Shown one piece after another: positions 46,401 through 57,631 of a DNA stretch of 64,000 nt. The DNA is from Ariolimax columbianus (lineage: Eukaryota > Mollusca > Gastropoda > Stylommatophora > Arionidae): contig JAVGWX010000002.1 in NCBI GenBank assembly GCA_036924085.1, positions 44,597,666 to 44,661,665 of the forward strand, in the 5' to 3' direction. How positions within the stretch are numbered: position 1 is the stretch's first letter; every line of letters begins with the position of its first letter. The position numbers were made by a program, and so were the translations under genes. The notes beneath the pieces are model-generated. The model saw only the letters and a list, made by a program, of their open reading frames with translations, did no database searches and was not told the DNA's origin.

Positions 46401-47072
46401 CTGACACGGTCAAATAGAGAGACATGTTCAGACAACCTTACAATCAGTCTTAGGACTGATCAACCAGCTGACACGGTCAAATAGAGAGACATGTTCAGAC
46501 AATCTTACAATCAGTCTTAGGACTGATCAACCAGCTGACACGGTCAAATAGAGAGACATGCTCAGACAATCTTACAATCAGTCTTAGGACTGATCAACCT
46601 GATGACACGGTCAAATAGAGAGACATGCTCAGACAATCTTACAATCAGTCTTAGGACTGATCAACCAGCTGACACGGTCAAATAGAGAGACATGCTCAGA
46701 CAATCTTACAATCAGTCTTAGGACTGATCAACCAGCTGACACGGTCAAATAGAGAGACATGCTCAGACAATCTTACAATCAGTCTTAGGACTGATCAACC
46801 TGATGACACGGTCAAATAGAGAGACATGCTCAGACAATCTTACAATCAGTCTTAGGACTGATCAACCAGCTGACACGGTCAAATAGAGAGACATGTTCAG
46901 ACAATCTTACAATCAGTCTTAGGACTGATCAACCAGCTGACACGGTCAAATAGAGAGACATGCTCAGACAATCTTACAATCAGTCTTAGGACTGATCAAC
47001 CAGCTGACACGGTCAAATAGAGAGACATGCTCAGACAATCTTACAATCAGTCTTAGGACTGATCAACCTGAG
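46322..47072 (+). repeat. 67-bp satellite array, second locus
   Basis: About 11 units of 67 bp, homologous to the array at 1-922 but about 20% different (GCTGACACGGTCAAATAGAG for GATGATAGGGTGAAATGGAG). Each unit has a perfect 7-bp stem, ATCAGTC-TTAG-GACTGAT. A few units carry CCTGATGACACGG. Confidence 0.95.
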
Positions 47073-47454
47073 GATGATTTCTTCATATTTGTTGATAATC
47101 TATATCACCAGGGAAAAATAGCCTAGAGACCAGACCATAAGGTGAAATTCAAGTCTTTTTTTGACATGCTTAAAACATGTATAAACTGCCATTTATTAAG
47201 TGCACACTAATGTTAGATTTTAAAATAAAGTAAAATGAATGAACACTACTATATAAACATTGCATATCTTAAAACATATTTGACCACTGTGTATGGGGAA
47301 TGAAAAATGAATTCTTTTTGATGGTAAACTAACCTTAACTAGTCTCAAATTTGTCTTTTGCAGCTTCTTTCAGCCTTCATAGTTTGGAACAGAGTTAGGA
47401 TCTTGCTCTGAATTTAGGTTTGACCTAATAGCACATCGTCGCTGGATTAAACTT

Positions 47455-47657
47455 AAAACTTAACGTCTTTATACTGGTTTAGACAACTTAGCAGTCTGTA
47501 TACAAACAGTTTCATTTACATTTCTTTCCTAGCTCCAAAAACTATGTGCATTTAATCTATTCTTACATGCATTAATTGGCTTTGCCTCCACTACTTCCTG
47601 TGGCAATGTATTTCAAGCATTCACCACTCTCTGACTAAATAAATATTTACTAATATC
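47455..47657 (-). pseudogene. LINE 3' end relic (VVNAWN type)
   Basis: The reverse strand reads KYLFSQRVVNA, stop, NTLPQEVVEAKPINACK, and continues to the 3' end CAGTATAAAGACGTTAAGTT. It is the same family as 34.3-34.5 kb. Full-length SINE A sits at its ORF end. Confidence 0.8.
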
Positions 47658-48012
47658 CTCTTCTTCGTTCGTTCTCAATCTCCGACTACCAAACCCTGAA
47701 GGGGCTTAAGTAGCAGAATGTAGTCCAGAGAACGGAATGCGTTGTGTCGTAGTTTACAGCTTGGCTGCGATATTTGCACCTTTCGGTCCAACACATCCGA
47801 CTTCAGCAAGCATTTTTTGAGTACCGGGTTAGCATTCCCTCTTCAATCCCTTCTCCTTAGCCAGTCTGCACTGCTGCAGCCTATTATCCAGGATCACCGC
47901 GTGGAGGTATAGAAGGGTCTTGGCAGCTATGGTTCGCTGGCCCTTACGCTAGCAGTCAGGTACGGGTCGCTGACCATTGCAGCTCATGCACTGCTCAGCA
48001 TCTTGATCTCTC
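47658..48012 (-). mobile_element. SINE A, full-length
   Basis: A complete (GAA)n-tailed reverse copy flanked by CTAATATC (47,650-47,657 and 48,013-48,020). It interrupts the LINE relic, whose upstream coding sequence resumes at 48,021. Confidence 0.93.
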
Positions 48013-48020
48013 CTAATATC

Positions 48021-48910
48021 TAAAATCTGGAGCTTTCTTTTGTTAGTTTGTAGCTATTCTCTCTTGTTCTTGAAGGGGCTTGAATTTTGAATAAAAAACT
48101 TGTTATAGTCTAATTTATTCTTTCCTTTGACATCTTATAAACCTAGAATTCTTCTCTTTTCTTGATGCTGTAGGCCCGGTTTTTCAGAGTCTTTCCTCAT
48201 AACGGCAGACCTGGACTCACTTTACCTGTATGATCTATTTTAACCCATAGATTCCTTTAATTTTTCTTCAATCTAATATTGTTCTTACCCATTCTGTAAT
48301 TATGTTCCGTATTTATGTTCTATCCAGACCATAAATACTTTCTCCATTTCAGCAATAATGCAGTCTTTCTTCTCATTCTAAGACCGGTTTGTTTACCAAA
48401 GTTAAGACTTTTTGTAAATCTACTTTAAATACTTCTCCTGAGCATTGGTTGTGGTGCTAGTAGTTTACCACCCCACAACGGCTGTTCAACATGCCTTTTT
48501 CCTTAAGCTTGATCATTTCCCTTTGGAAAGTTCATGTAACAGGCTGTTGGATCTTCTTTTTACTAGATTTAGGTGTCATTGTAACTACTTTTTAATTGTA
48601 ATACAAAATAAAAAGTTATTTCTACAGATTTGAAATTGCCAGATTGCTACACTGAGACACAAATGCAGCAAAGAAAATGAACAAACTCATACAAAATTAC
48701 TCTTGACAACTGACTAAAAATTTGTTGTAAGGAGGGGCAGCATTACTTACAAATATTTTTTTTAAATTGAAAAGAGCTTATTTTTTCTGCAAACTTCAGA
48801 CTTTCTGTAATGGGGATTTTATTATCTTTGTTGTGCAATGTAAACTCTTCTTTGTCAGTAGTCATCAAAAGGGCATTTTGTTAGGTTGTGTTTTAGTTTA
48901 TATCGAGGCT
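48021..48910. other. AT-rich DNA beyond the LINE relic
   Basis: Probably older LINE sequence near 48,020-48,400, too degraded for confident translation. No gene. Confidence 0.35.
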
Positions 48911-48914
48911 GCGA

Positions 48915-49090
48915 ATCCGCTCCTTTTAATCCAACACATCCTGTTTTAGCATGGCACATTTTTGTAAATGGGGTTGCCTTTCCTCTTCGATCCCTATTTT
49001 TTTAGCCACGCTGAACAGATCCAGCCTGTTTCTAAAGCCACAGTTTGGGTGATGGTTAGATCTTTGACCGCGCTGGTTCACAATTCAGCC
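48915..49090 (-). mobile_element. SINE A-related, diverged
   Basis: Has AATCCAACACATCCTGTTTT and CCTCTTCGATCCCTATTTTT blocks matching SINE A in reverse. Many differences. Confidence 0.55.
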
Positions 49091-49207
49091 CTGTAAACTC
49101 ATATTTAATTGATTTTGTCCGTTAACTAGCCCATGCTTCTGTTTAAAGGTAAATAATGCTCTATATTATTGTGTAATATTTATTATCCCTTATGACACAC
49201 TAAAATG

Positions 49208-49452
49208 GCTTGGCTTCGTTCGTTCTCAATCTCCCGCTACCAAACCCTGAAAGGGCTTAAGTAGCAGAATGTAGTCCAGAGAACGGAATGCATTGTGTCA
49301 TAGTTTACAGCTTGACTGCGATATTTGCACCTTGCGGTCCAACACACCCGACATCAGCAAGCATTTTTTGAGTACCGGGTTAGCATTCCCTCTTTGATCC
49401 CTTCTACTTAGCCAGTCTGCTCTGTTGCAGCCTGTTATCCAGGATCACCGCG
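49208..49452 (-). mobile_element. SINE A, 5'-truncated, AAGCC-type tail
   Basis: Bounded by the perfect 15-bp duplication TGACACACTAAAATG (49,193-49,207 and 49,453-49,467). It lacks the first about 110 bp of the family. The tail is CGAACGAAGCCAAGCC rather than (GAA)n. Confidence 0.95.
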
Positions 49453-49675
49453 TGACACACTAAAATGACAGCCATGACGTGGGGCAAATAAAATGGCTTC
49501 TGGGATCGCTAGTTTGTGACCCATGTTTTACTCAGATGTTGTCATTCTCTTGTATAACCCTTCTTTGCTGCCATTATAATGAGCATTGTAGGGAATCATT
49601 TGTCTTTTCTTTCCTCCTGAATAAGAGACCTAGGGATTTGCTCAGGAAGTCTTATGTATATGATGATGATTAGGA

Positions 49676-49840
49676 GAAGCGATTGGCAGAATGGCTTGAA
49701 TGTCAGTCTCTGACCGCGGGGAAATCCACTCAGATCCTCAGCAAGGCATAGGCTTTTTTCTGTCATAGATAAAATAACAACCTGGTCTATTCAGTGTGGG
49801 ATGTCTGCAGGACAAGAGGCCTTTATTCATTGAGCAACTT
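49676..49840 (+). mobile_element. possible tRNA-type SINE (family V)
   Basis: TTGGCAGAATGGCTTGAATG (box A-like), then GCATAGGCTTTTTTCTGTCA and ACAAGAGGCCTTTATTCATT. The last two blocks recur in order at 54.66-54.80 kb. Confidence 0.45.
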
Positions 49841-50269
49841 CATCGAGAGTGAGGACCAAATAGCAAGTTTAAATATATCCACACGCCGTACCATTGAATA
49901 TGATTTTTAAATTTTTTATTTATTGGACAAATAATCTTTAGTTTTTGTTAATTTAAAACAAAATTATTCAAGTTATGTAATTAGTATAATATATAAACAA
50001 GTATATTAGCAGTAAAACACAGATGTCATGAAAGCTTTTTTCAACTATGAGGGAAGGAAGATTTTAAAATTTCTTCTGCTGAAAAATCACGGAGCCTGTG
50101 GTTGAATTCTTCATTAAAATGCTTCAATTTGTCTTTAAGTTAATCACAATCAAAATCATTGAAGTGGTTTGCAAGTGTGATGAAATGATAAATCTTGTCT
50201 ATCTGTAGTTAACTTTTAAAGTTGTTTTCTGAAATGACTTAATATGTACATGTAGCTTATGAACAAAGT

Positions 50270-50512
50270 GTCTTTGAGTTTGTAACTTAGCACTGAGGTA
50301 ATTAAGATGAGTGTAATGAGTTTGTAACTTAGCACTGAGTACATTAAGATGAGTGTAATGAGTTTGTTACTTAGCACTGAGTACATTAAGATGAGTGTAA
50401 TGAGTTTGTTACTTAGCACTGAGTACATTAAGATGAGTGTAATGGGTTTGTAACTTAGCACTGAGTACATTAAGATGAGTGTAATGGGTAACTTAGCACT
50501 GAGTGTAATGGC
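50270..50512 (+). repeat. 42-bp tandem array, about 6 copies
   Basis: The unit contains TAACTTAGCACTGAGTACAT TAAGATGAGTG. The 42-bp length and stop-free reverse strand create the antisense frame repeating LITLILMYSVLSNK. Confidence 0.93.
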
Positions 50513-50818
50513 CACAATAATTGCCAGATCATACTGCCAGCTTTTGTTTTTTAACTCCTGCCAAGGTTTTCCTTTCTTTTCTTTTTCTTTTTGCTCGTGC
50601 CTTTCAGTGTCAGATTATAAAGAGGTTTCTTGATTGGGCCCTAGTATGTGCTTCGTACATGGGGAGCTTTACTGCTTCTGTAATTTCTGCTATCCACTGT
50701 TTGCGTGGTCGCCCCTTGGCAAAGATCTCTCAAATCGTCAAATGGTTTCAGCAGATTCCCCTTACCAGGACAACACACTTTACAGTATAAGGTGAAGTCT
50801 TTGTGCTTGAATTATGTC

Positions 50819-52387
50819 AATATTCTCGCTTTCAATCAAACCCCAAAATACAAAATTAAGTTTAAATGGCAAATTCCTGCAGCCAAACGACAACCCAACC
50901 TATCTGGGAGTCACATTTGATCGGCGCATGACATGGAAAAGTCAGATCGAGAGAAACCGAATGAGAGCCAGAGAAAGAATGGCAATCATGAGGAAACTTG
51001 CTGGCACAAGCTGGGGAGCAGACGAAAGCATACTAAAGAAACTGTACACTGGAAGAGTGAGACCAGTTCTCGAGTATGGAATTGCGGCATGGACAACAGC
51101 AGCAAAGGCGAACTTCGATAAAGTTAGCAAACTTCAAAACCAAGCCATGAGAGTTATAACAGGAGGCATGAAGTCAACGCCAATTGTAGAACTTGAAAAG
51201 ATTACAAAACTGCAATTCATGACCAATAGAAGAGACTGCAGAGCCCAGCTGCAGTCAGAGAAACTCAGAAGACTGACTGACCATCCAATGCACCAGAGAC
51301 TAAACAATTTTGGAAATGGGAAACTAAAGAGGAGAAACTCTGCAGAAATAGCCAAAGCAAAGATGCACGAAGATCCCATAAACGCACTAACAACACCAAA
51401 GCCCATCACTACTGTACGAAAACCTACCTGGAGGCAGGATATATTTCCAGAGGTGGTAGAAAATATACCAGGTATTGGAAATAAAAACTGCCAGACTGAA
51501 AAAGAAAGGAGAGATACTACCCTAAGCTTTATATCGAAAAACTACCCAAGCATGGACTGGACCCATGCATACACCGACGGTTCTGTAACAAACACTACAC
51601 AGAACGGAGGGGCAGGAGCATTCCTGAACCTACCAAATGGCAGAAAAAGAACACTGTCATTCGCTACTGGTAAGCACACAAGCAATTTCAGAGCGGAGGC
51701 AGAGGCACTGAGGGCGGCAGTGGAAGAAATGGTGACACATAAAGAAAATGAAAGCCATACAGTCCTGCTTACAGATGCTCTGGCCGTAGTCACAGCGCTA
51801 AAAAGCGAGAAAAACACTGAGCTTAATGACTTAAGAGCAGTACTCTGTCAACTATGCCAGCAGTCCGCACCAAAAAGGGTAGTGGTACAGTGGGTCCCAT
51901 CACACTGCAACATCCAAGGCATCGAGGAGGCAGACAGACTGACAAAAGAAGGTGCAAGACTACCACAAACAGATACTAGTATGACGTACGAAGAGTCAAA
52001 ACGGCTTATCAAAGCCAGATACATGACCAAATGGGAAACCGAACATACTGGTTACACCAAAAACGATGCCTATTACTAGTTGAACAGAAGAGAGCAGGTC
52101 GTTGTCTTAAGACTTCGCACTGGCCACAATAGACTGAGGTACCACCTATTCAACAAATTGAAGATAGGTGAAACCGACGAATGCCCGTGTGATACCGGGA
52201 AAATGACCGCTGAACATCTGCTGCAGAACTGCCCGACATACGAGGATCAGAGAGAGCAGATGTGGCCATCACCAGTGGAACCACAAGACAAGCTCTATGG
52301 CAGTGTCGACAGCCTCAGGATGACCGCCGCTTTTTTCGAAAAAATAATGGTCACTGTCTGACTGCGTACGAAGAAGAAGAAGAAGAA
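50819..52387 (+). pseudogene. 5'-truncated LINE: RT thumb, RNase H, Cys tail
   Basis: Coding starts inside the RT (IFSLSIKPQNTKLSLNGKF, then NPTYLGVTFDRRMTWKSQI). It passes the thumb (RPVLEYGIAAWT, QNQAMRVITGGMKSTP) into an RNase H domain with Asp in HAYTDGSVTN (about residue 255), Glu in NFRAEAEAL, Asp in VLLTDALAVV, and QWVPSHCNIQGIEEADRLTK. There the usual GNEEADRLAK has changed at two sites. The tail has RTGHNRLRYHLFNKLKIG and the CPCDTGKM...EHLLQNCPTY box. A single in-frame TAG at 52,077 splits the frame where the 62-kb copy has CAG. A 10-bp duplication GAATTATGTC (50,809-50,818 and 52,388-52,397) brackets it, so the ATG at 50,814 is target DNA, not a start codon. Confidence 0.95.
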
Positions 52388-52814
52388 GAATTATGTCTTT
52401 TAGAAATACTTGAAACTAGTGGTAGTTTAATGGAAACATATGCAGAAAGTGACTGGTCATGACATGGGCAGATTTTATTGTATTTGCACACATGTTTTGT
52501 TGGTGTAAAATGCAGTGAAGCACACACAAATCTACTGTGTCAATGTTCATATTAGATAATTAAAATCTGATCTTAAAAATGTCCAAGTTTGATTCAATCA
52601 TTGCTGGAGCCATATCTGTTGATATCCCGTTTAGGTTCACCCACATAAGGTCAAATTAATTTTTTTTAAATTAATCTACTGGAAAATGTATTCCCCTCTT
52701 GTAGGATCTTTAATTGGTTCAGAAGCAAGCAATTCTGCTATACAGTTAAACATACACTGTAGTGATAATATTATGTCGTTTTTAGTTTATGATGATTATT
52801 TGCCTTCTTGCTGC

Positions 52815-52985
52815 ATTGGAGCATAGGACCACCGCTACAGCAGGACTCCTATACAAGAAGCCTGACTCCAGGCATTTAGTTACAGTTTCACTAGCATTAT
52901 TTTTTAATATGGTGAGGTTGCTACTTCTATGTACAGACCTCTTTATTTGTATTTTCTGTCATGATTCGTAGGTTTCAATGTTCCC
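52815..52985 (+). repeat. repeat E copy
   Basis: CATAGGACCACCGCTACAGC, AAGAAGCCTGACTCCAGGCA, ATATGGTGAGGTTGCTACTT. It leads directly into the CTTTACA repeat. Confidence 0.7.
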
Positions 52986-53185
52986 TTTTATTTTCAAACC
53001 TGGTTCTTAACCCTTCACAGTCCATTCTAATTGATTAGATTCATGTCTTAACACTTTACCTTCTGGTTAATTGATTAGATATTTGTCTCAACCCTTTACA
53101 TTATAGTCTAGTTGATTAGATTCATGTTTAACTCTTTACGGTCTGGTCTAATTGGTAAGATTATATATTATATACGATTATATCG
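52985..53185 (+). repeat. about 40-bp CTTTACA repeat, locus 1
   Basis: Four imperfect units with AACCCTTTACA and TAATTGATTAGAT. About 250 bp including the left flank is duplicated at 58,265-58,520. Confidence 0.8.
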
Positions 53186-53299
53186 AATCAAATTTGCAGG
53201 ACTGTACTAGTGTTAAATACTTAATAAATATTGTATAAATGTATCAGCATATTTTAGGTAGAATAAATAAAACAACCTGGAAGCTGCAGAATCAAGTAT

Positions 53300-54205
53300 G
53301 AGGGCAAGTCAGTAAATAGATCAGAGATGGCTGTTAAAGAAAAACTAAATGATATACAAACTTAAAATATCATGTATTATTGCACTTACATTGTCCCTTA
53401 CTTTCAACATAATTTACATCAACATTGATACACTTATTCCATCGCTTTATCAGCACACCAAAACCTGCAGCATACAAGTCTTTGGTCTGCTGAATCAACC
53501 ACATTTGCTCGTCACGTTAACCTCATAGTGTACTAAACCGGCGGAATTCACTCGTGGCTAAGTTGGGGCTGTAAGGTGCATGTTCAAGAAGTTGCTACTG
53601 TAGTTTGTTTATTTTCATCTGGATTAATCCAACCGTACGTGGTCTGGCAATGTCATGATGGGTGATGGTTCAACAGGCCTGGACATTTCCTTCGAATGCA
53701 TTCCATAGCATTAACATATCGTCACAGTACGATACAGCATTTGCATTGTCAGCTTTCTTCTGGAAATTGGTTAATAGCACTGCAGGAGAATCCCAAGAGC
53801 TATATAAGAATAACCTTTCCTGCTGATGGCGTAACGTTGAATTTCTTGTTAGAAGGCGAAGAAGGATGTTTCCATTGCATCGAAGCACTGTTTGATTTGG
53901 GTTCGTGGTGATGCACCCATGATTTGTCCCCAGTAACCATCCTGTTAAGCATGTCTTCCTTTTCATCTGCATACCGACAGAGATGCTGCAGGCACAGGCC
54001 CATTTGATTCATTTTGTGTTCATTGGTCAGTTATCTGGGCACCCACCACGAGCACACTTTCTGGAAATTCAATCGTTTGTGCATTATGCTGTAGACTAAA
54101 CCATGCGAACACTCTAATGAAGTTGCTACACTGTCTGTCGTTACTAGCTTGTCAGTTTAAACCATTTCCCAACCTACAGTAAATACCTTGTGCAACATGC
54201 AGTCG
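53300..54205 (-). pseudogene. mariner transposase, inactivated, with right TIR
   Basis: Reverse strand: MVTGDKSWVHHHEPKSNSAS holds the first catalytic Asp (about 53,920). THHDIARPRTV near 53,665 holds the second. EHAPYSPNLATSEFRRF near 53,555 has Glu where the third Asp (SDFHLF) is expected. The C-terminus reads YAAGFGVLIKRWNKCINV then VNYVES. Frameshifts and stops break the frame. After the gene, TCATTTAGTTTTTCTTTAAC runs to GACTTGCCCTCA beside a TA at 53,298, a likely inverted repeat and target site. The same gene end and tail are found at 57.3 kb, so the two belong to one family. The left terminus was not located. Confidence 0.88.
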
Positions 54206-54211
54206 GCCATA

Positions 54212-54230
54212 CCCCCCCCCCCCCCCCCCC
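54212..54230 (+). repeat. poly(C) tract
   Basis: A homopolymer run at the upstream edge of the recognisable mariner. Confidence 0.85.
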
Positions 54231-54654
54231 CCCTCCACTGTAGTGCCTCAGCATCCATGTGAGCAATATATATTGACTGGATGATAAATAAGATAGACAA
54301 GCCATTGCTCAAATTTGCTCCCAGCTGCACATAGCTATCTTAATAGTGCATTTCTATTCTGGAACCCAATGGTTAAAGAAACCTTGTACACGGAGACGAG
54401 ACCTGGCAGCAGAAATAAGAGGAATAAACGTGGCCTGGAAAACACTTTAGCAGATTAACTATGACCAGACGGCTTAAGGAGATCTGTATGTAATACTACC
54501 TGTGTATCTGCCAGTCTTCTGTCTTGTGTTGCTGATCAATGTGAACATACGGAAGTGAGAATAATGAACGTACGAAAAGGAACCCATTAAGATTAATGGT
54601 CGGATAATTGAAGAATTTCAGTTTTTATTTGGAGGATACTATGAACATAGGAGG

Positions 54655-54800
54655 AATGTGTGGCTGAGAGGTTTGGATTCGGGTCTGCGGACCAAAGAGG
54701 CACATGTACATATTTCTGGTACGGCATAGGTTTTTGTTTCTCTTAGAGGTGAAATAAAAACTTGGTCTGTACAAGCAGCCTTTATTTCTCAAACCTATAA
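54655..54800 (+). mobile_element. possible SINE family V, copy 2
   Basis: GTGGCTGAGAGGTTTGGATT (box A-like), then GCATAGGTTTTTGTTTCTCT and ACAAGCAGCCTTTATTTCTC, matching 49.68-49.84 kb in order. Confidence 0.45.
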
Positions 54801-55023
54801 TCTTATATTTTCCCTTTTTAAAATTAAAATGTCTTCCCCCCATAATGATTGTTATTTTCACGCTGCTATACAGGTTGAGCGATTGACACATGAAGTTGTT
54901 GATACCTGTATTAACTGAGCCAGATATTTCTTTCAGCTGGCTTCAGGCAATGTGGATTTCAGCGAGGGGAATTATGATTAAACTCTTCTATATCTGTTCT
55001 ATTTTATGGTTCAGAAGCATGAC

Positions 55024-55866
55024 ATGTAGTTACCAGCATCACTACCAGACTACGTAGATACCTTCACTAACACACTAACTATCATTAAAAACCAGACTGG
55101 AGACCTTCACTAACACACAAACACTCATCACTACCAGAGTGAAGACCTTCACTGACACGCCAACAATCATCACAACCAGACTTTAGACCTTCACTAACAC
55201 ACTAACGATCATTAAAAACCAGACTGGAGACCTTCACTAACACACTAACAATCATCACAACCAGACTGGAGACCTTCACTAACACACTAACAATCATCAC
55301 AACCAGACGAGACCTTCACTAAGACACCGACAATCATCACAACCAGACTGAAGACCTGCACTAAGACACCGACAATCATCACAACCAGACTGAAGACCTT
55401 CACTAACACACCGACAATCATCACAACCAGACTGAAGACCTTCACTAACACACCGACAATCATCACAACCAGACTGGAGACCTTCACTAACACACCGACA
55501 ATCATCACAACCAGACTGGAGACCTTCACTAACACACCGACAATCATCACAACCAGACTGGAGACCTTCACTAACACACTAACAATCATCACAACCAGAC
55601 TAGAGACCTTCACTAACACATTAACAATCATCACAACCAGACTGGAGACCTTCCCTGACACACTAACAATCATCACAACCAGACGAGACCTTCACTAACA
55701 CACTAACGATCATCACAACCAGACGAGACCTTCACTGGCACACTAACAATCATCACAACCAGACTGGAGACCTTCGCTGACACACTAACAATCATCACAA
55801 CCAGACTGGAGACTTTCACTAACACACTAACAATCATCACAACCAGACTGGAGACTTTTACTAACA
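55024..55866 (+). repeat. 42/39-bp tandem array, about 20 units
   Basis: The unit is CACTAACACACTAACAATCA TCACAACCAGACTGGAGACC TT. Some units are 39 bp (AGACGAGACC). Both lengths keep the reverse frame open, giving repeated VMIVGVLVKVSSLV. Confidence 0.95.
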
Positions 55867-56244
55867 GACAGATTCCGTCTTTGTGTGACTTCCAGTTTGA
55901 TGGTCAGATGTAAAATTACACGCGCATATCTCGGGGAAAGCAGCAAATACAGCAGGGGATTATGGATAGAACATTACATCACAAAGAAACTTAACGGTAT
56001 AACCATACAGGCCTTGGATTGGAACCCTATGTAGGCCAACGATTTCCTGGCAAAGAATGATGGGATGAGAGGTTAAGACCGCTGGAGCCTCATGAGTAGA
56101 AATCTTCTGGAAGTAGTTGGATATGACGTGTACACAATTATTATTGTTGTTATTTGAAGCTACTGGAGCTGGATTGAGCTAACTATTGATGGTGTTTCTT
56201 TAGTAGCGAGTTACATCGGCTCTTTTTACATCACAAGCATACTT

Positions 56245-56438
56245 CTTTAGGTGGGCCTAGGTCCTCCTAGCTGTAGTGTAATGCGAGGCTCTTGAGTAAG
56301 CTCACCACTAAGGAGACTATAGTGTCTATCACCTCCTTGTTGATCATACTGCTGTAACACAGCTTGTTTCCAGGATACACGAGGTTGGGGTCTTGATTAG
56401 TATGTTTCACCTGACCCTGATTACTCCTGGCTTGTTGC
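56245..56438 (-). repeat. repeat B, diverged reverse copy
   Basis: The reverse strand has GGAAACAAGCTGTGTTACAG, an AATCAAGACCCC block, and a GAGGACCTAGG block in B order. Confidence 0.5.
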
Positions 56439-56446
56439 AACACTAT

Positions 56447-56573
56447 TGTGTCGGACCGAAAGATGCAAATATCGCAGTCAAACTGTAAACTGGCGACACA
56501 CCGTGGTCTGTTCGCAGGACTACATCCTACTATTTGGTAGCGGGAGATTAAGAATGAACGAAGAAAAAAAAAA
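56447..56573 (+). mobile_element. SINE A, 5'-truncated
   Basis: GTGTCGGACCGAAAGATGCA to GAATGAACGAAGAAAAAAAA. The tail is A-rich rather than pure GAA. No clear target duplication. Confidence 0.8.
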
Positions 56574-56919
56574 GAATGTATTATAATCGTGTTATAAAAA
56601 ACGTACACTAGTTGAATACACAGTCTTGTGGTATGGTACAAGAGACAGCCCCCCCCCCCCCACCTCTTCAAATTACGGTGGTAAGTCAGTAAGTAGGTCA
56701 CAAACTGATATGGGATCCCTGAAAGATGTAGTTTCAAGGTGACAGCAGTATCCATCTTTGTGATTATAGACAACAGACGATAGGTGTCGCGTATAGCCAA
56801 GATACATAACGGTGTTATGTTGTGAGTTTTTGTTGATAATTCGAGTTGACAGACGAGCAACGGTAAAGAGAAGTAGCAACGGCAATTGGGTGTTTGCGTG
56901 GTCTGCATAATGCACGATC

Positions 56920-57395
56920 CCACCTTGACACGAGACGTTTCGCCAATGCCGAAGACATTGAATGCTAAGTGCAAATGTGGTCTATGCGTCAGACCAAATA
57001 CTTCCGTACTGCATGTTTTTGGTGCACCGAAAAAGTGGCAAATACTTCTGTACTGCATGTTTTTGGTGCACCGAAAAAGCGGCAAATACTTCTGTACTGC
57101 ATGTTTTTGGTGCACCGAAAAAGCGGCAAATACTTCTGTACTGCATGTTTTTGGTGCACCGAAAAAGCGGCAAATACTTCTGTACTGCATGTTTTTGGTG
57201 CACCGAAAAAGCGGCAAATACTTCTGTACTGCATGTTTTTGGTGCACCGAAAAAGCGGGGGGATAAGTGTGCCAATGTTGGTGGAAATTATATTATGAAA
57301 TAAGAGGCAATGTAAGAGCAATAATAAATGGTTTTCAAGTTATCATTTAGTTTTTCTTTAAATAACCATTAGTTACCTATTTTGTGACTTGCCCT
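56920..57395 (+). pseudogene. mariner transposase end with internal 44-bp expansion
   Basis: Left of the array the + strand reads TRRFANAEDIEC, stop, VQMWSMRQTKYFRTACF. Right of it comes DKCANVGGNYIMK and a stop. In a normal mariner these two pieces are separated by only a few residues (FxxAFxALVKRW-DKC). The 44-bp units fill the gap, each encoding KYFCTACF and, in another frame, GAPKKR. Downstream, TCATTTAGTTTTTCTTTAAA and GTGACTTGCCCTA match the 53.3-kb mariner up to its inverted repeat. Only the last about 50 residues of the gene are present. Confidence 0.88.
56996..57259 (+). repeat. 44-bp tandem array, 6 units
   Basis: Six units of exactly 44 bp (264 bp), nearly identical. The first unit differs at two sites (CTTCCG, AGTGGC). 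Each contains the 8-bp palindrome GGTGCACC. Because 44 is not a multiple of 3 and no phase has a stop, five or more frames are open on both strands. Confidence 0.97.
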
Positions 57396-57631
57396 ATTAG
57401 ATTTGACTTGCATATGCCAACATCATGGCCCCGTTTAGCCGTGCTTTTTAATAAATATATTGGTTGTGTTAGTGAGAGCATTTCCCGCTGGTTGGTTATA
57501 TGCGGCTGTATTTTGTCTATAGTATGTCGGTAGCTGGGTCTGTATTAACTTTAGTTTATCCGCAACAAAATATGTTTCACATTATCCTGGCCGGCAGTAT
57601 GCGAGGAAACCAACAATATTCCGTATTCGAC

